The notes beneath the pieces were generated by a model. That model saw only the letters and a program-made list of their open reading frames with translations. It was not told where the DNA came from and ran no database searches. Source: Acidobacteriota bacterium (GTDB lineage: Bacteria; Acidobacteriota; UBA6911). Taken from it: DNA of 56,444 nucleotides. Below are positions 41,893 through 50,724 of this stretch, piece by piece (the stretch's first letter is position 1; each line of letters opens with the position of its first letter). Made by a program: the position numbers and the translations under genes. Where the stretch lies: contig JAAYAM010000183.1 in assembly GCA_012719355.1 (NCBI GenBank), forward strand, positions 1 through 56,444. The letters are read 5' to 3'.

Positions 41893-43104
41893 TCAGTGAA
41901 CGCGCTGGACTTTCCTGCGCATGTAGTCCATCAGGATATACTTGCCGAGGGAATGGGGAGTGGTGAAATATGCCTTGCCCCGGCAGACCTCGGTCACCTT
42001 ACGCACGAAAGCAACCAGGTCGGCATCGTGCGCCAGCATGAACGTATTGATCAGGATATTGGATCGGCGGCACTGGCTGACTTCCTTGAATGTAGCCCCG
42101 ACCACATAGGGATCGAGGCCGAAGGCATTCCTGTATATGGTGCCGTCAGGTTCGGTGACCGCAGACGGTTTGCCGTCGGTAATCATTATGATCTGCCGCA
42201 TGTCTTTGCTTTCCCTCGCCAGGATGCGCTGAGCCAGCCTCAGTCCTTCACAGGTGTTGGTGTAGAAGGGCCCCACCCGGACCCGCGCAAGCCGCCCCAG
42301 CGGGATTTCCTCTGCGGAATCATGAAACAGAACAACATGGAGCGTGTCGCCAGGGTACTGGGTCCTGATCAGGTGGGAAAGAGCAAGTGCGACCTTCTTC
42401 GCCGGGGTGAACCGGTCTTCGCCGTACAGAATCATGCTGTGGCTGCAGTCGAGCATCATCACCGTGGCGCACGACGACTGGTATTCACTCTGGTGAATTT
42501 CGAGATCGGGATAATCGATCTCGACCGGGTTCTTCAATCCTGCGCGCCTGATGGAGTTCAGGATGGTACCGCTGGCATCGAGGTTCAAAGTGTCGCCGAA
42601 TTGGTAGGGTTTGGTTGCACCTGTCAACTCGACTCCTGTGGACAGATCGCGCGTGTCGTGGCGCCCGAAACTCGATTTTCCGAGCGAACCGAGCAGGTTC
42701 TTCAGCGTCTTGTATCCGAGGAAGTCGATGGTCTTGTCAGTCAGCTCGAAACGCACCGCTCCTTCCTTAAGTTGCGAGCGGGCCCCCATTCCGGCCGCCG
42801 GTTTCTCTCCTCTCCTGGTGCGTATGTAACCTTCCTTTTCGAGCTTCCGGACAAGGTGACGGATGAGCTGGGCGACCTCGGAGTCATCCTGAAATTCGTC
42901 CGTCTCCATCTCCCCCTGAGTGAGCGCCTGCAGAATAGCCTGGTGGAGATCCTGAAGATCCCGGTCAGAGTCGCGGAACTCCTCCAGGTAGGGATCATCG
43001 AACCCGGATTGCAGGAGAAAATCCGACAGCTTGTGAAGGAGTTCCTCGAGACTGAGCGAATCCCAGTCTTCGCCGACGTATCTGGAGTAGTTGACGGACT
43101 TCAT
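41893..43104 (-). CDS. VWA domain protein, partner of the ChlI-like ATPase
   Basis: 403 residues. An acidic helical N-terminus (about 12-95) is followed by a linker with a winged-helix-like stretch, then a C-terminal VWA domain. The MIDAS is D219-x-S221-x-S223 in MLDCSHSM, with TNTCEG and MITDGKPS as the further metal and loop motifs. The start at 43104 lies within the end of the upstream ATPase gene (overlap to 43124 is nil: 19 bases gap), and longer upstream starts would run deep into that gene. The pair is the familiar ChlI/ChlD-like or YehL/YehP-type AAA+/VWA module; no chelatase function is implied. Confidence 0.85.
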   Translation of the reverse strand: MKSVNYSRYVGEDWDSLSLEELLHKLSDFLLQSGFDDPYLEEFRDSDRDLQDLHQAILQALTQGEMETDEFQDDSEVAQLIRHLVRKLEKEGYIRTRRGEKPAAGMGARSQLKEGAVRFELTDKTIDFLGYKTLKNLLGSLGKSSFGRHDTRDLSTGVELTGATKPYQFGDTLNLDASGTILNSIRRAGLKNPVEIDYPDLEIHQSEYQSSCATVMMLDCSHSMILYGEDRFTPAKKVALALSHLIRTQYPGDTLHVVLFHDSAEEIPLGRLARVRVGPFYTNTCEGLRLAQRILARESKDMRQIIMITDGKPSAVTEPDGTIYRNAFGLDPYVVGATFKEVSQCRRSNILINTFMLAHDADLVAFVRKVTEVCRGKAYFTTPHSLGKYILMDYMRRKVQRVH

Positions 43105-43123
43105 GAAAAACCAGGCAGGAGCT

Positions 43124-44611
43124 TCAGTTCCATTTCTTGCTTTTCCGGGTTTCGATGAAATCCGTGAAATATGGCTCCCGCTCCTGCACTCTTTCCAGGA
43201 CGCTGAAAACGCGCTCTTCGTTTCGACTGATCTTTTTCTGTGCGTACAGGCCTTCAAGAATGAACTCTGCCGCAGCCACACGCTGCTCCGAAGGATGCTG
43301 CCCGGGTCCGAGGATCTCGTCCGACGTCTCGAGCAGCCCCTGAATTCCGCGGAAGTGATTCATGCACTCCATGGTGGACGCATCGGCGCCGATGTGGAGC
43401 GTGCCGCCGAGCTCAAACCAGTCTATGATGCGCCTGAAGTCCCGGCCGTCGGAGTGTTTCTGGAAACACTCACCAACGGCAGTCCGGATGAGCTCACGCG
43501 CAATCGTGTCTGCTCCGCACAGCTCCCCTTCGTATTCGAGTTCAAATTTTCCTGTGATGGAGGGAATGGCGGCATAAATATCTCCAACCCTGGGAACCAC
43601 ACGCTTCTCGCGGTGTATACAGGTCCGCCGCTCGGCATTGGACACCGTGTTTTCGAGGCATGTGATGGAGAGGCGCTGGCTCACCCCGCTCCGCCGATCG
43701 ATGCGCGCATCCTTGCGGGCCGCAAACGCTATCCCTTCGACGATTTCCGCGATGAAGGCCGGAATATGCAGAGCCACAGAACTCCGGTTCAACCATGCCT
43801 CCTGCCTGGTGATCGACATTCCCTCCTGCAGACTCGCCGGATAGTGGGTGCGGATTTCCGATCCGATCCTGTCTTTCAACGGAGTGATGATCTTGCCACG
43901 GGCGGTGTAGTCCTCAGGATTGGCGGAGAAGACCATGCACACATCCAGCTTCATGCGCACGGCATAGCCTTTAATCTGTACGTCGCCTTCCTGGAGAATG
44001 TCAAACAACCCGACCTGGATTTTTCCGGCCAGATCCGGCAGTTCGTTGAGTGCGAAGATCCCTCTGTTGGCGCGCGGCAGAAGACCGTAATGGATAGTCA
44101 TCTCATCGGAAAGGTGCAGGCCTGCTTTGGCCGCCCTTATCGGATCGACGTCGCCTATGACATCTGCAATCGTTACATCGGGGGTAGCAAGTTTTTCGAA
44201 GTAACGATTCTCCCGCGGCACGAATTCGATCGGCAGATCGTCGCCCATTTCCTCGAGCATCACGCGGCAGCGGCGGCAGACCGGCGCATAAGGGGAGTCA
44301 TGGATCTCGCAGCCGGCCACGGCAGGAATCCATCCATCCAGAAAGCGCACCAGTGACCGCAGGATGCGGCTCTTCGCCTGGCCGCGCAACCCCAGCAGGA
44401 TCATGTCGTGCCTGCTCAGTATCGCGTTGATGATCTGGGGAAGCACCGAGTCATCGTAGCCGATGATTCCTGGGAAAAGCGGTTCGCGCCGCTGCAGCGC
44501 CGCCTGCAGATTCATCCGCATCTCATCTTTGACGCTCCGATTGCCGCCGTGGATTTCGTGATACGAACTTTTTTTCAGTTCGCCAAGTCTGGTGGGAAAG
44601 TTATGATGCAT
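43124..44611 (-). CDS. ChlI/MoxR-like AAA+ ATPase with cysteine insert
   Basis: 495 residues from the ATG at 44611, which has GAGG just before it; a GTG at 44620 is possible. Walker A is GLRGQAKS (74-81). Walker B reads GIFALNELPDL with N189-E190 in place of D-E. Between them lies an insert with C101, C112 and C115 (CEIHD..VCRRC), perhaps a metal site. FSANPEDY is sensor 1. This form of magnesium-chelatase-I-like ATPase is known in several phyla paired with a VWA protein, as here. No bacteriochlorophyll or cobalamin genes are near, so the client is unknown. Confidence 0.85.
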   Translation of the reverse strand: MHHNFPTRLGELKKSSYHEIHGGNRSVKDEMRMNLQAALQRREPLFPGIIGYDDSVLPQIINAILSRHDMILLGLRGQAKSRILRSLVRFLDGWIPAVAGCEIHDSPYAPVCRRCRVMLEEMGDDLPIEFVPRENRYFEKLATPDVTIADVIGDVDPIRAAKAGLHLSDEMTIHYGLLPRANRGIFALNELPDLAGKIQVGLFDILQEGDVQIKGYAVRMKLDVCMVFSANPEDYTARGKIITPLKDRIGSEIRTHYPASLQEGMSITRQEAWLNRSSVALHIPAFIAEIVEGIAFAARKDARIDRRSGVSQRLSITCLENTVSNAERRTCIHREKRVVPRVGDIYAAIPSITGKFELEYEGELCGADTIARELIRTAVGECFQKHSDGRDFRRIIDWFELGGTLHIGADASTMECMNHFRGIQGLLETSDEILGPGQHPSEQRVAAAEFILEGLYAQKKISRNEERVFSVLERVQEREPYFTDFIETRKSKKWN

Positions 44612-44729
44612 CGACCTCACCCGGTTACCTAAACGTTAGCCCAACGGGTGAGGCGAGTCAAATAAGGCCATTCGGAAGTTCAGAAGAGATGTATTGGTCC
44701 GGCTGTCTTCTTTCTGATAGAGTCACGGC

Positions 44730-46166
44730 ATGCGAGACAATGCGATTCGTCGGATTCATCTGATCGGAATATGCGGAACGGGGATGGCTTCGCTGGCGGC
44801 CATGCTCAAAGAGTCCGGATACGTCGTCACCGGCTCGGACGAGGGTGTGTATCCGCCGATGAGTGATTTTCTGGCGGCAAAAGGAATTCAGGTCGCCCAG
44901 GAATTCGACGTGAAGAACCTTCATCCCGAACCGGATCTCGTCGTGGTGGGGAATGCCCTGTCGAGGGGAAATCCTGAAGTGGAGTCAGCTCTCGACGCGA
45001 GGCTTCACATGACATCGTTTCCGGAAGCGCTTAAGAACTTCTTTCTGCGAAAGAAAACCCCGGTCGTCGTCACCGGAACGCACGGCAAGACCACGACAAC
45101 CGCAATGATCTCCTGGGGACTGCATGCCGCAGGACGGACGCCGGATTTTCTCATAGGAGGTATCGCGGAGAACTTTCAATCCAGTTTCGGTCTCGGGGGT
45201 GGTGAGCACTTTGTGATCGAGGGGGACGAATACGATTCGGCCTTTTTCGACAAAGGCCCGAAATTCCTGCACTATCTCCCCTATCACGCGGTGATCGGCA
45301 ACGTCGAATTCGATCATGCCGACATTTATCCTGATCTCGATGCCATCAAGCTGCAGTTCCGGCGCTTCGTCAATCTCATTCCAGGGAAAGGTTTCCTCGT
45401 GGTGGGAGCCGACAGCCCGGCCGCTCTCGAGGTCAGCGATAGATGCCTGTGTGCAAGAGAGACGTTCGGGTCGAACGCGGAGAGCGACTGGAGTGCGGGT
45501 CGCCCGGAATGGGACGGCGAGCGATACTGCTTCGATGTGCTGCACAGGAAGAAGGTCTTCGAGCGTTTCCGTATGACTGTCTACGGTAATTACAATGTCC
45601 GCAATGCGCTGGCCGCTACGGCGATTCTCAATCGCCTTGGGATTCCGGCGAACCTTATCAGGGGAGCGATGGAGTCTTTCGCGGGCGTCAGACGCCGGCT
45701 GCAGCGCATAGCGAGTGTAGGTGGAATCGATGTCTATGAGGACTTTGCACACCATCCCACAGCGGTGAAGGAGACACTGCACACGGTGAGAGAGATATTC
45801 CGTCCTGCACGTATCTGGGCGGTATATGAGCCTCGGTCCGCAACCAGCCGGCGCAGCGTGTTTCAGAACGAAATTGCCGAGGCACTGAGTCTGGCGGACT
45901 GCGTTGCTCTCCCCGCGCTGTTCAGGCCGGAAAGAGTGCCTGCCGCAGAAAGACTCGATGAAGAACAGCTGGTGAAGGATCTGCGGCACCGTGGATGCGC
46001 CGCGTGGAATCTTGGAACTGTCGACGGTATAATCCGTAAAATTGACGAAGAGGCGCGCGAAGGCGACCTGATCGTGATAATGTCCAATGGAGGATTCGGG
46101 GGAATCTATGACAGACTCCCTGCCGTACTGGAGAGGAGAAAATCCCTGAATCGCTCCGGATCTTGA
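44730..46166 (+). CDS. mpl: UDP-N-acetylmuramate:L-alanyl-gamma-D-glutamyl-meso-diaminopimelate ligase
   Basis: 478-residue Mur ligase family member of the Mpl type, which re-attaches recycled murein tripeptide to UDP-MurNAc. The N-terminal Rossmann part begins IHLIGICGTGMASLA; ATP binding is TGTHGKTTT (115-123); FVIEGDEYDSAFFDKGPKF and EDFAHHPTAVKETL are diagnostic of Mpl rather than MurC. It implies peptidoglycan recycling with meso-diaminopimelate. It is followed 11 bases later by the VWFA gene. Confidence 0.94.
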   Translation: MRDNAIRRIHLIGICGTGMASLAAMLKESGYVVTGSDEGVYPPMSDFLAAKGIQVAQEFDVKNLHPEPDLVVVGNALSRGNPEVESALDARLHMTSFPEALKNFFLRKKTPVVVTGTHGKTTTTAMISWGLHAAGRTPDFLIGGIAENFQSSFGLGGGEHFVIEGDEYDSAFFDKGPKFLHYLPYHAVIGNVEFDHADIYPDLDAIKLQFRRFVNLIPGKGFLVVGADSPAALEVSDRCLCARETFGSNAESDWSAGRPEWDGERYCFDVLHRKKVFERFRMTVYGNYNVRNALAATAILNRLGIPANLIRGAMESFAGVRRRLQRIASVGGIDVYEDFAHHPTAVKETLHTVREIFRPARIWAVYEPRSATSRRSVFQNEIAEALSLADCVALPALFRPERVPAAERLDEEQLVKDLRHRGCAAWNLGTVDGIIRKIDEEAREGDLIVIMSNGGFGGIYDRLPAVLERRKSLNRSGS

Positions 46167-46177
46167 GTTAGCCTGAG

Positions 46178-47158
46178 ATGTCCCAACAAAGAATTTGGAC
46201 TCGCCTGTTCCTGATTCTGCTCCTCGCATTGACAGCAGCCGTTTTGCCGGGACAGCAGGGACCCGGACCCGCCGAAGACCAGGGATTCAAAATCGGCGTC
46301 GAAGTGAACATGGTCACGGTGCCGGTGACGGTGCGGAAGCAGGAAGGCGGCTTTTTCAAAGGACTCGAGAAGGACGCGTTCCGCGTCTACGAGGACGGGG
46401 AACCGCAGGAAATCGTCTTTTTCGCACAGGAAGGACTCCCTGCCCGGATTGCGATCGTCCTGGACTCCAGTGGTAGTGTCCGCACCGAGTGGGGCACGAT
46501 TAAGTACGCCACCAAAAGATTCATCGAGAACCTTAAGCCCGAAGACGAATTCGCGCTTATCAGCTTCGACAGCGAGATCAGGTTGAAAATGGACTGGGGA
46601 CGCAGGACGGAAAGGGTCGATCCGGTCCTGACTTCGATCTACTGCAAGGGCGCGACAAAACTCTGGGATGCCATCTGGCTCGTTTCAACTGACTTATTCA
46701 AGGGAATCAGGGAAAAGAAGGCAATAATCATAATGAGCGACGGCCTCGACACTAACAGCGCGGTGAGCTACAAGGAAGCGCTCGATGCAGCAGTGAGATC
46801 CGAGGCCGCCATGTACGTGGTCAGCAAGACGGAAGCAATCAAGCAGTTGGCTATAAAGGAGTATGAGGACGTCCCGCACGAGGTGTTTGTCAATGCCGAC
46901 CTCGCACTGAGGAAACTGTCATTTGAAACCGGCGGACGCGTTCTGTACCCGAACACTTTCGGCCAGCTGGGCGATATTTATGCGCAGGTGGACGAGGAGT
47001 TGCGCAACCAGTACACGATCGGATATGTTTCTTCGAATCCGAATAAGGATGGCACTTACCGCGAGATAAGGGTCAGGGTCAATGCCCCCGGAGCGACGGT
47101 ATCGGCGAGGCCCGGCTACTACGCCCCGGATGAGCTGTCACGATACATAGTTCCTTAG
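46178..47158 (+). CDS. Secreted VWFA-related protein, Acidobacterial type
   Basis: 326 residues with a signal peptide (LFLILLLALTAAVLPGQQ). A short beta domain with TVPVTVRKQEGGFFKGLEKDAFRVYEDG precedes a VWA domain with MIDAS D96-x-S98-x-S100 (VLDSSGSV) and IIMSDGLDTNS. The C-terminal blocks QYTIGYVSSNPNKDGTYREI and RPGYYAP are typical of the VWFA-related domain family that is strongly expanded in Acidobacteria. These proteins are exported; their partners are unknown. It supports the phylum assignment of the window. Confidence 0.9.
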   Translation: MSQQRIWTRLFLILLLALTAAVLPGQQGPGPAEDQGFKIGVEVNMVTVPVTVRKQEGGFFKGLEKDAFRVYEDGEPQEIVFFAQEGLPARIAIVLDSSGSVRTEWGTIKYATKRFIENLKPEDEFALISFDSEIRLKMDWGRRTERVDPVLTSIYCKGATKLWDAIWLVSTDLFKGIREKKAIIIMSDGLDTNSAVSYKEALDAAVRSEAAMYVVSKTEAIKQLAIKEYEDVPHEVFVNADLALRKLSFETGGRVLYPNTFGQLGDIYAQVDEELRNQYTIGYVSSNPNKDGTYREIRVRVNAPGATVSARPGYYAPDELSRYIVP

Positions 47159-47266
47159 TTCGGATCACAAACCCCTTGACAGACGCCGGGGCTCGGCTTA
47201 GTTTGATAATCGCCTCAGCGATCCCTCAATTCAAATCGCAATTGGAATTTGGATTGGAGGGCTGCT

Positions 47267-47995
47267 GTGCACAACATCTCCTGTTATCCTCTCGAATATC
47301 AATTTTCCTTTCTCATCGGCGAGAGTTCCGCTTTGGAGAAAGAGCCCCGCGAGATCTGCTCAGAGCGGGCCGAGTGGAGCGACGAAGAGATCAGGGCTAT
47401 AAGAACGGTACTGCAGAGACTCACCACGATCCGGATCCTCAACGCCACTGATGCAGAGGACATTGTCCAGGACACGCTCCTCACCATGATCGCCAAGCGT
47501 CCCGGTCTTGAACTGCAGAAGGGCCTCCTGGTTTGGACCGTCGGGATACTGCGAAAGAAGCTGGGAAACTATTACCGCAAGACCCAGCGGTTTGCCCCGC
47601 TCAGCGAACAGGACCTGACCGCCAAACCGGAATCGGTTCCGGCATCTTCTCCCGAACTGAGTGCATCGTTTGGCGAACTGCAGAAGATTGTCGAACAATC
47701 GTTGGAGCTTCTTTCACCCGGACAGCGTCAGGCGGTCGAACTGCTGTTGGAAGGGCTGGATTCGGGGGAGATAGTGAAGGAACTCCACCCTGAGCGTTAT
47801 CAGAATGTCATCAATCGGATTCATCGCGGACGAAAGAGGCTGGCCAGGGAACTGGCTAAATACGGCTACGGTCCCGACGCTGTTTCGAAAATCACCAGGA
47901 TGAAGAGAGCCACGGGGAGAAAGCCCTCATCCGGGCCCACTGCAAGGGAGGGGGGCCCCGGCGGTACTATGTTGAGTCTGTCGAAAGGAGGTTAG
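47267..47995 (+). CDS. RNA polymerase sigma factor, ECF-like
   Basis: 242 residues. Region 2 contains TDAEDIVQDTLLTM, and region 4 runs from LSPGQRQAVELLLEGLD to a final RIHRGRKRLARELAKYG helix. There is no region 3, as in ECF sigma factors. I chose the GTG at 47267 because GGAGG lies 6 bases before it; the TTG at 47249 has no such signal. A low-complexity tail (about 210-242) is unusual. No anti-sigma gene is adjacent, so control may be transcriptional or by the tail. Confidence 0.8.
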   Translation: MHNISCYPLEYQFSFLIGESSALEKEPREICSERAEWSDEEIRAIRTVLQRLTTIRILNATDAEDIVQDTLLTMIAKRPGLELQKGLLVWTVGILRKKLGNYYRKTQRFAPLSEQDLTAKPESVPASSPELSASFGELQKIVEQSLELLSPGQRQAVELLLEGLDSGEIVKELHPERYQNVINRIHRGRKRLARELAKYGYGPDAVSKITRMKRATGRKPSSGPTAREGGPGGTMLSLSKGG

Positions 47996-48083
47996 TGGGA
48001 TACCCGCCCGCCGGGGGTGCTGTCTTGATCGTAATGTTTCGGAAAGGACGATTTTATTTCACAAAATCTTCCGCAAACGTTCC

Positions 48084-48938
48084 TCAGGACTGAAGGACGA
48101 CACTCGCGGTACAGTGCGACAGGACGCGCTCGGTCGTGCTGCCGAACAATACCTCCCTGATAGGACTGTGGCCGTACGCGCCCATCACCAGGAGGTCAAC
48201 TCCCTCTGATGCCGCCAGTCCGCAGATCACTTCCGAAGGCTTTGAACTTACGATCACTTGCCTGCGAGGAACGATGTTGTGATGCAACAGAAACGCCTCC
48301 GCGGGAACAAGGATCTCCTCCCCGGTTTCCTCTGACTGCGCCACCGTGAGGAGCGTGCAACTGACCCCGGGGCGGCCCGCCAGTTCCGCCGCCACAAGCA
48401 GGGCCCGTGCCGCATGATTGCTTCCGTCATAGGCGACAAGCACATTGCGCACATCGTTTCCTTCGCGGAACTCCGATCCTGCGATGAGAACGGGACGTGC
48501 GGAGTTGCGGATCGCCGGTGCCGCCACCGGATCGATGGATGAGATCGCGCCGCTCCTGCTGTATCCGGCGCGAGACATCACCACGATGTCATGGGCGACG
48601 GCGCTCCTGCCGATGACTTCACCCGGAATCCCGGTCTTGACCTCCATCGAAACGGGAATTCCCCTTGATGAGCATTGCTCCGCGAAATGCGACAGGCGTT
48701 CCCTGGCAGATTCAAGCAGGTCGTTCATCAATGACCTGCTCTCTTTCAAGGGAGGCGCGACCACCGGAGGCATGAAGCCGTCCGGGGTGCCGAGTACGGG
48801 AACTTCGAAGGCGGAAATATCGACCACGGCAAGCAGGTGAATGGAACTGCCGATTTTGCGGGCGAGCCATAAGCCATAGTTCCTGGCTCCCGCATCATGA
48901 GGAGATTCGGCCAGAGCGAGCATAATGGAGCGGATCAT
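48084..48938 (-). CDS. Tandem universal stress protein
   Basis: 284 residues holding two Usp domains, about 1-150 and 162-284. The second has the full ATP-binding pattern G-x2-G-x9-G-S in GAYGHSPIREVLFGS; the first is degenerate (SRAGYSRSGAISS). Such proteins bind nucleotides and support stress survival. It is the last gene of the pgsA-AMMECR1-protease run, 21 bases after the site-2 protease stop. A G-rich run stands before the ATG instead of a normal Shine-Dalgarno sequence. Confidence 0.9.
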   Translation of the reverse strand: MIRSIMLALAESPHDAGARNYGLWLARKIGSSIHLLAVVDISAFEVPVLGTPDGFMPPVVAPPLKESRSLMNDLLESARERLSHFAEQCSSRGIPVSMEVKTGIPGEVIGRSAVAHDIVVMSRAGYSRSGAISSIDPVAAPAIRNSARPVLIAGSEFREGNDVRNVLVAYDGSNHAARALLVAAELAGRPGVSCTLLTVAQSEETGEEILVPAEAFLLHHNIVPRRQVIVSSKPSEVICGLAASEGVDLLVMGAYGHSPIREVLFGSTTERVLSHCTASVVLQS

Positions 48939-48959
48939 AGGTCCCCCCTTCGTTTTCTC

Positions 48960-50093
48960 TCAGGCTGTGCCAAGATCCGACTTGATCTTGAAGAAATTCA
49001 TGATGTCGTGCCGCGAAACAATCCCGAGGAGCCGCCCGTCTTCCACAACCGGCATCCGGCCGATATCTCCTGAAACCATACGGGAGAGAGCCTCCGTTGC
49101 GTCGTCACTCGGCTTGAGACAGGGCACCAGCTCGACGGGAGTCATTATGTCACGGACCTGCTTGAAGATCCGCAGATCCTTTGCGATCTTCTTCACCTCT
49201 TCAAGCGAAACCATCCCGATGAACTCATCGCGGTTGAATACGGGGAAATCCGTGAACTGGTGCTTGTAGACATATTTCTGAATCAAATCCTCGATCGAGA
49301 TCAGCCAGTCCACTTTCACCACGTCCTCGGTCATGATCTGCCGTATCTGAACCCCCGAAAGCGCTCGGCGCAGCATGACAGCCTGGTAGCTCCCGAGGGC
49401 CGATTGCTTCATGAACAGGCCGATGAAGACGAGCCACAACCCGGACAGGAGACTCTGGGCCAGCAGGATCTGCAGTATGCCGAACAGAATCAGAAAGAGA
49501 GCGAATCCGTTTCCGACCTGGCTGACTACTCTTGTAGCCTTCCCCATGTCGTTCCAGCGGTCCCAGAGGAACGCACGGAGGATTCTGCCGCCATCGAGCG
49601 GAAATCCCGGAATTATGTTGAAGAGTGCAAGAAGGATGTTTGCAAAGGCGAGCCATCCTGCAACGCTGGCCACTGGCGTGACCATTCCAGCTATGTTGAA
49701 GTATGAATAGACCACGAGGAAGAACACCCCGAGAGCCATGCTCGTCGCCGGGCCCGCAACGGCGATGAGAAACTCATCCCGCCCGTTCTGAGGTTCCGAC
49801 GAGGCCTGGGAGAGGCCACCGAAAACAAGCAGCCGGACGCTGGTGATTCTCACGCCCAGCTTTATGGCAACGAACGAATGAGCGAGTTCATGGAGCAGTA
49901 TGGACATGAAAAGCAGAACGGCGGCCGCGGTCCCCATGATCCAGTACTGCTGCACGGAGTAGTCCTGATGGGCTTGCGGGAAATAGCTTTCGGCCATCGT
50001 GTAGATGACGAGAAAGAAGATGATAAACCAGGAGTAGTCGATGACTATATCGATTCCGCCGATGCGAAAAAGTGTGATTCCGCTTAGCTTCAT
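48960..50093 (-). CDS. Site-2 protease family (M50) metalloprotease with CBS pair
   Basis: 377 residues. The membrane core carries HELAH (68-72) and the second zinc motif NIIPGFPLDGG near 159-169, with about six hydrophobic segments. Two CBS domains follow, about 250-305 (ending FPVFNRDEFIGMVS) and 312-370 (MTPVELVPCLKPSD; GRLLGIVSRHDI), which usually bind adenine nucleotides. This is the classic SpoIVFB-like/CBS form. It would cleave membrane-embedded substrates, regulated by nucleotide binding. No Shine-Dalgarno sequence is visible before the ATG; the stop of AMMECR1 is 15 bases upstream. Confidence 0.93.
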   Translation of the reverse strand: MKLSGITLFRIGGIDIVIDYSWFIIFFLVIYTMAESYFPQAHQDYSVQQYWIMGTAAAVLLFMSILLHELAHSFVAIKLGVRITSVRLLVFGGLSQASSEPQNGRDEFLIAVAGPATSMALGVFFLVVYSYFNIAGMVTPVASVAGWLAFANILLALFNIIPGFPLDGGRILRAFLWDRWNDMGKATRVVSQVGNGFALFLILFGILQILLAQSLLSGLWLVFIGLFMKQSALGSYQAVMLRRALSGVQIRQIMTEDVVKVDWLISIEDLIQKYVYKHQFTDFPVFNRDEFIGMVSLEEVKKIAKDLRIFKQVRDIMTPVELVPCLKPSDDATEALSRMVSGDIGRMPVVEDGRLLGIVSRHDIMNFFKIKSDLGTA

Positions 50094-50108
50094 ATGTCTA
50101 AATTTATA

Positions 50109-50705
50109 TCACGAACGGCCGTTCCGGGAAAACCGGGGCAGAAGATCCGACTCTTCCAGCCTGGGTTCAGAGAAGACTTCAGCTTCAAAGGTATGAATGA
50201 CGCTCTGAGAGTCCTGCCATGCGGAATCGGGCAGTCCGGCCTTGCGGCACGTATGTCTCAGGAAGGCGATCCGGTCCCACCCATATTGCGTCGCCACCTG
50301 CGGCAGCAGAAGACCACGCGACAATCCTCGCGTGATGTACAGCCCGTGCTTACCGACCTCTATCACGTCAATCTTCTTCTCTATACGGCGGAACGGCGTC
50401 AGCACCGAAATCTCTATGTTCAGGTCCTGGAGTTCCTCCTTCGCAACCGGGAGGAACCGCGTATCTTCCAGCGCCGCGCTGACGGCGCAGTACTGGACGA
50501 TCCTGTAGAGTTCACGATCAGGAAAGAGCTGCCCGATGCAACCGCGCAATTCTTCACCCGAATGCAGCGAGACGAATGCGCCCTTCGATTCGAGGAGAGC
50601 TTTGTGCGCGATTCTGCACTGAGGAATGCTCCGGCCATCGAGGCAGGATTCCAGTGCGCTGCGGGCGAGCTTCAGCAGCACAGTCTTCTCGTTGTCACTG
50701 AGCAT
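50109..50705 (-). CDS. AMMECR1 domain protein (AmmeMemoRadiSam system protein A type)
   Basis: 198 residues. The AMMECR1 hallmark LRGCIG is at 53-58, followed by DTRFLPVAKEEL and NIEISVLTP, with LLLPQVATQYGW near the end. Members often sit with Memo and a radical SAM gene; here neither is near. GGAG stands 8 bases before the ATG at 50705; longer starts would overlap pgsA. Function in bacteria is not settled. Confidence 0.9.
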   Translation of the reverse strand: MLSDNEKTVLLKLARSALESCLDGRSIPQCRIAHKALLESKGAFVSLHSGEELRGCIGQLFPDRELYRIVQYCAVSAALEDTRFLPVAKEELQDLNIEISVLTPFRRIEKKIDVIEVGKHGLYITRGLSRGLLLPQVATQYGWDRIAFLRHTCRKAGLPDSAWQDSQSVIHTFEAEVFSEPRLEESDLLPRFSRNGRS

Positions 50706-50724
50706 GACGAATCTCCGGAAGTTG

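Noticed and set aside
41893-44611. Magnesium or cobalt chelatase for pigment or cobalamin synthesis
   Set aside because: No ChlH/CobN subunit or tetrapyrrole gene is near, and the cysteine insert and N-E Walker B fit a different AAA+ branch.
44985-46229. 414-codon minus-strand frame over mpl
   Set aside because: It mirrors the coding strand of mpl, which has all family motifs.
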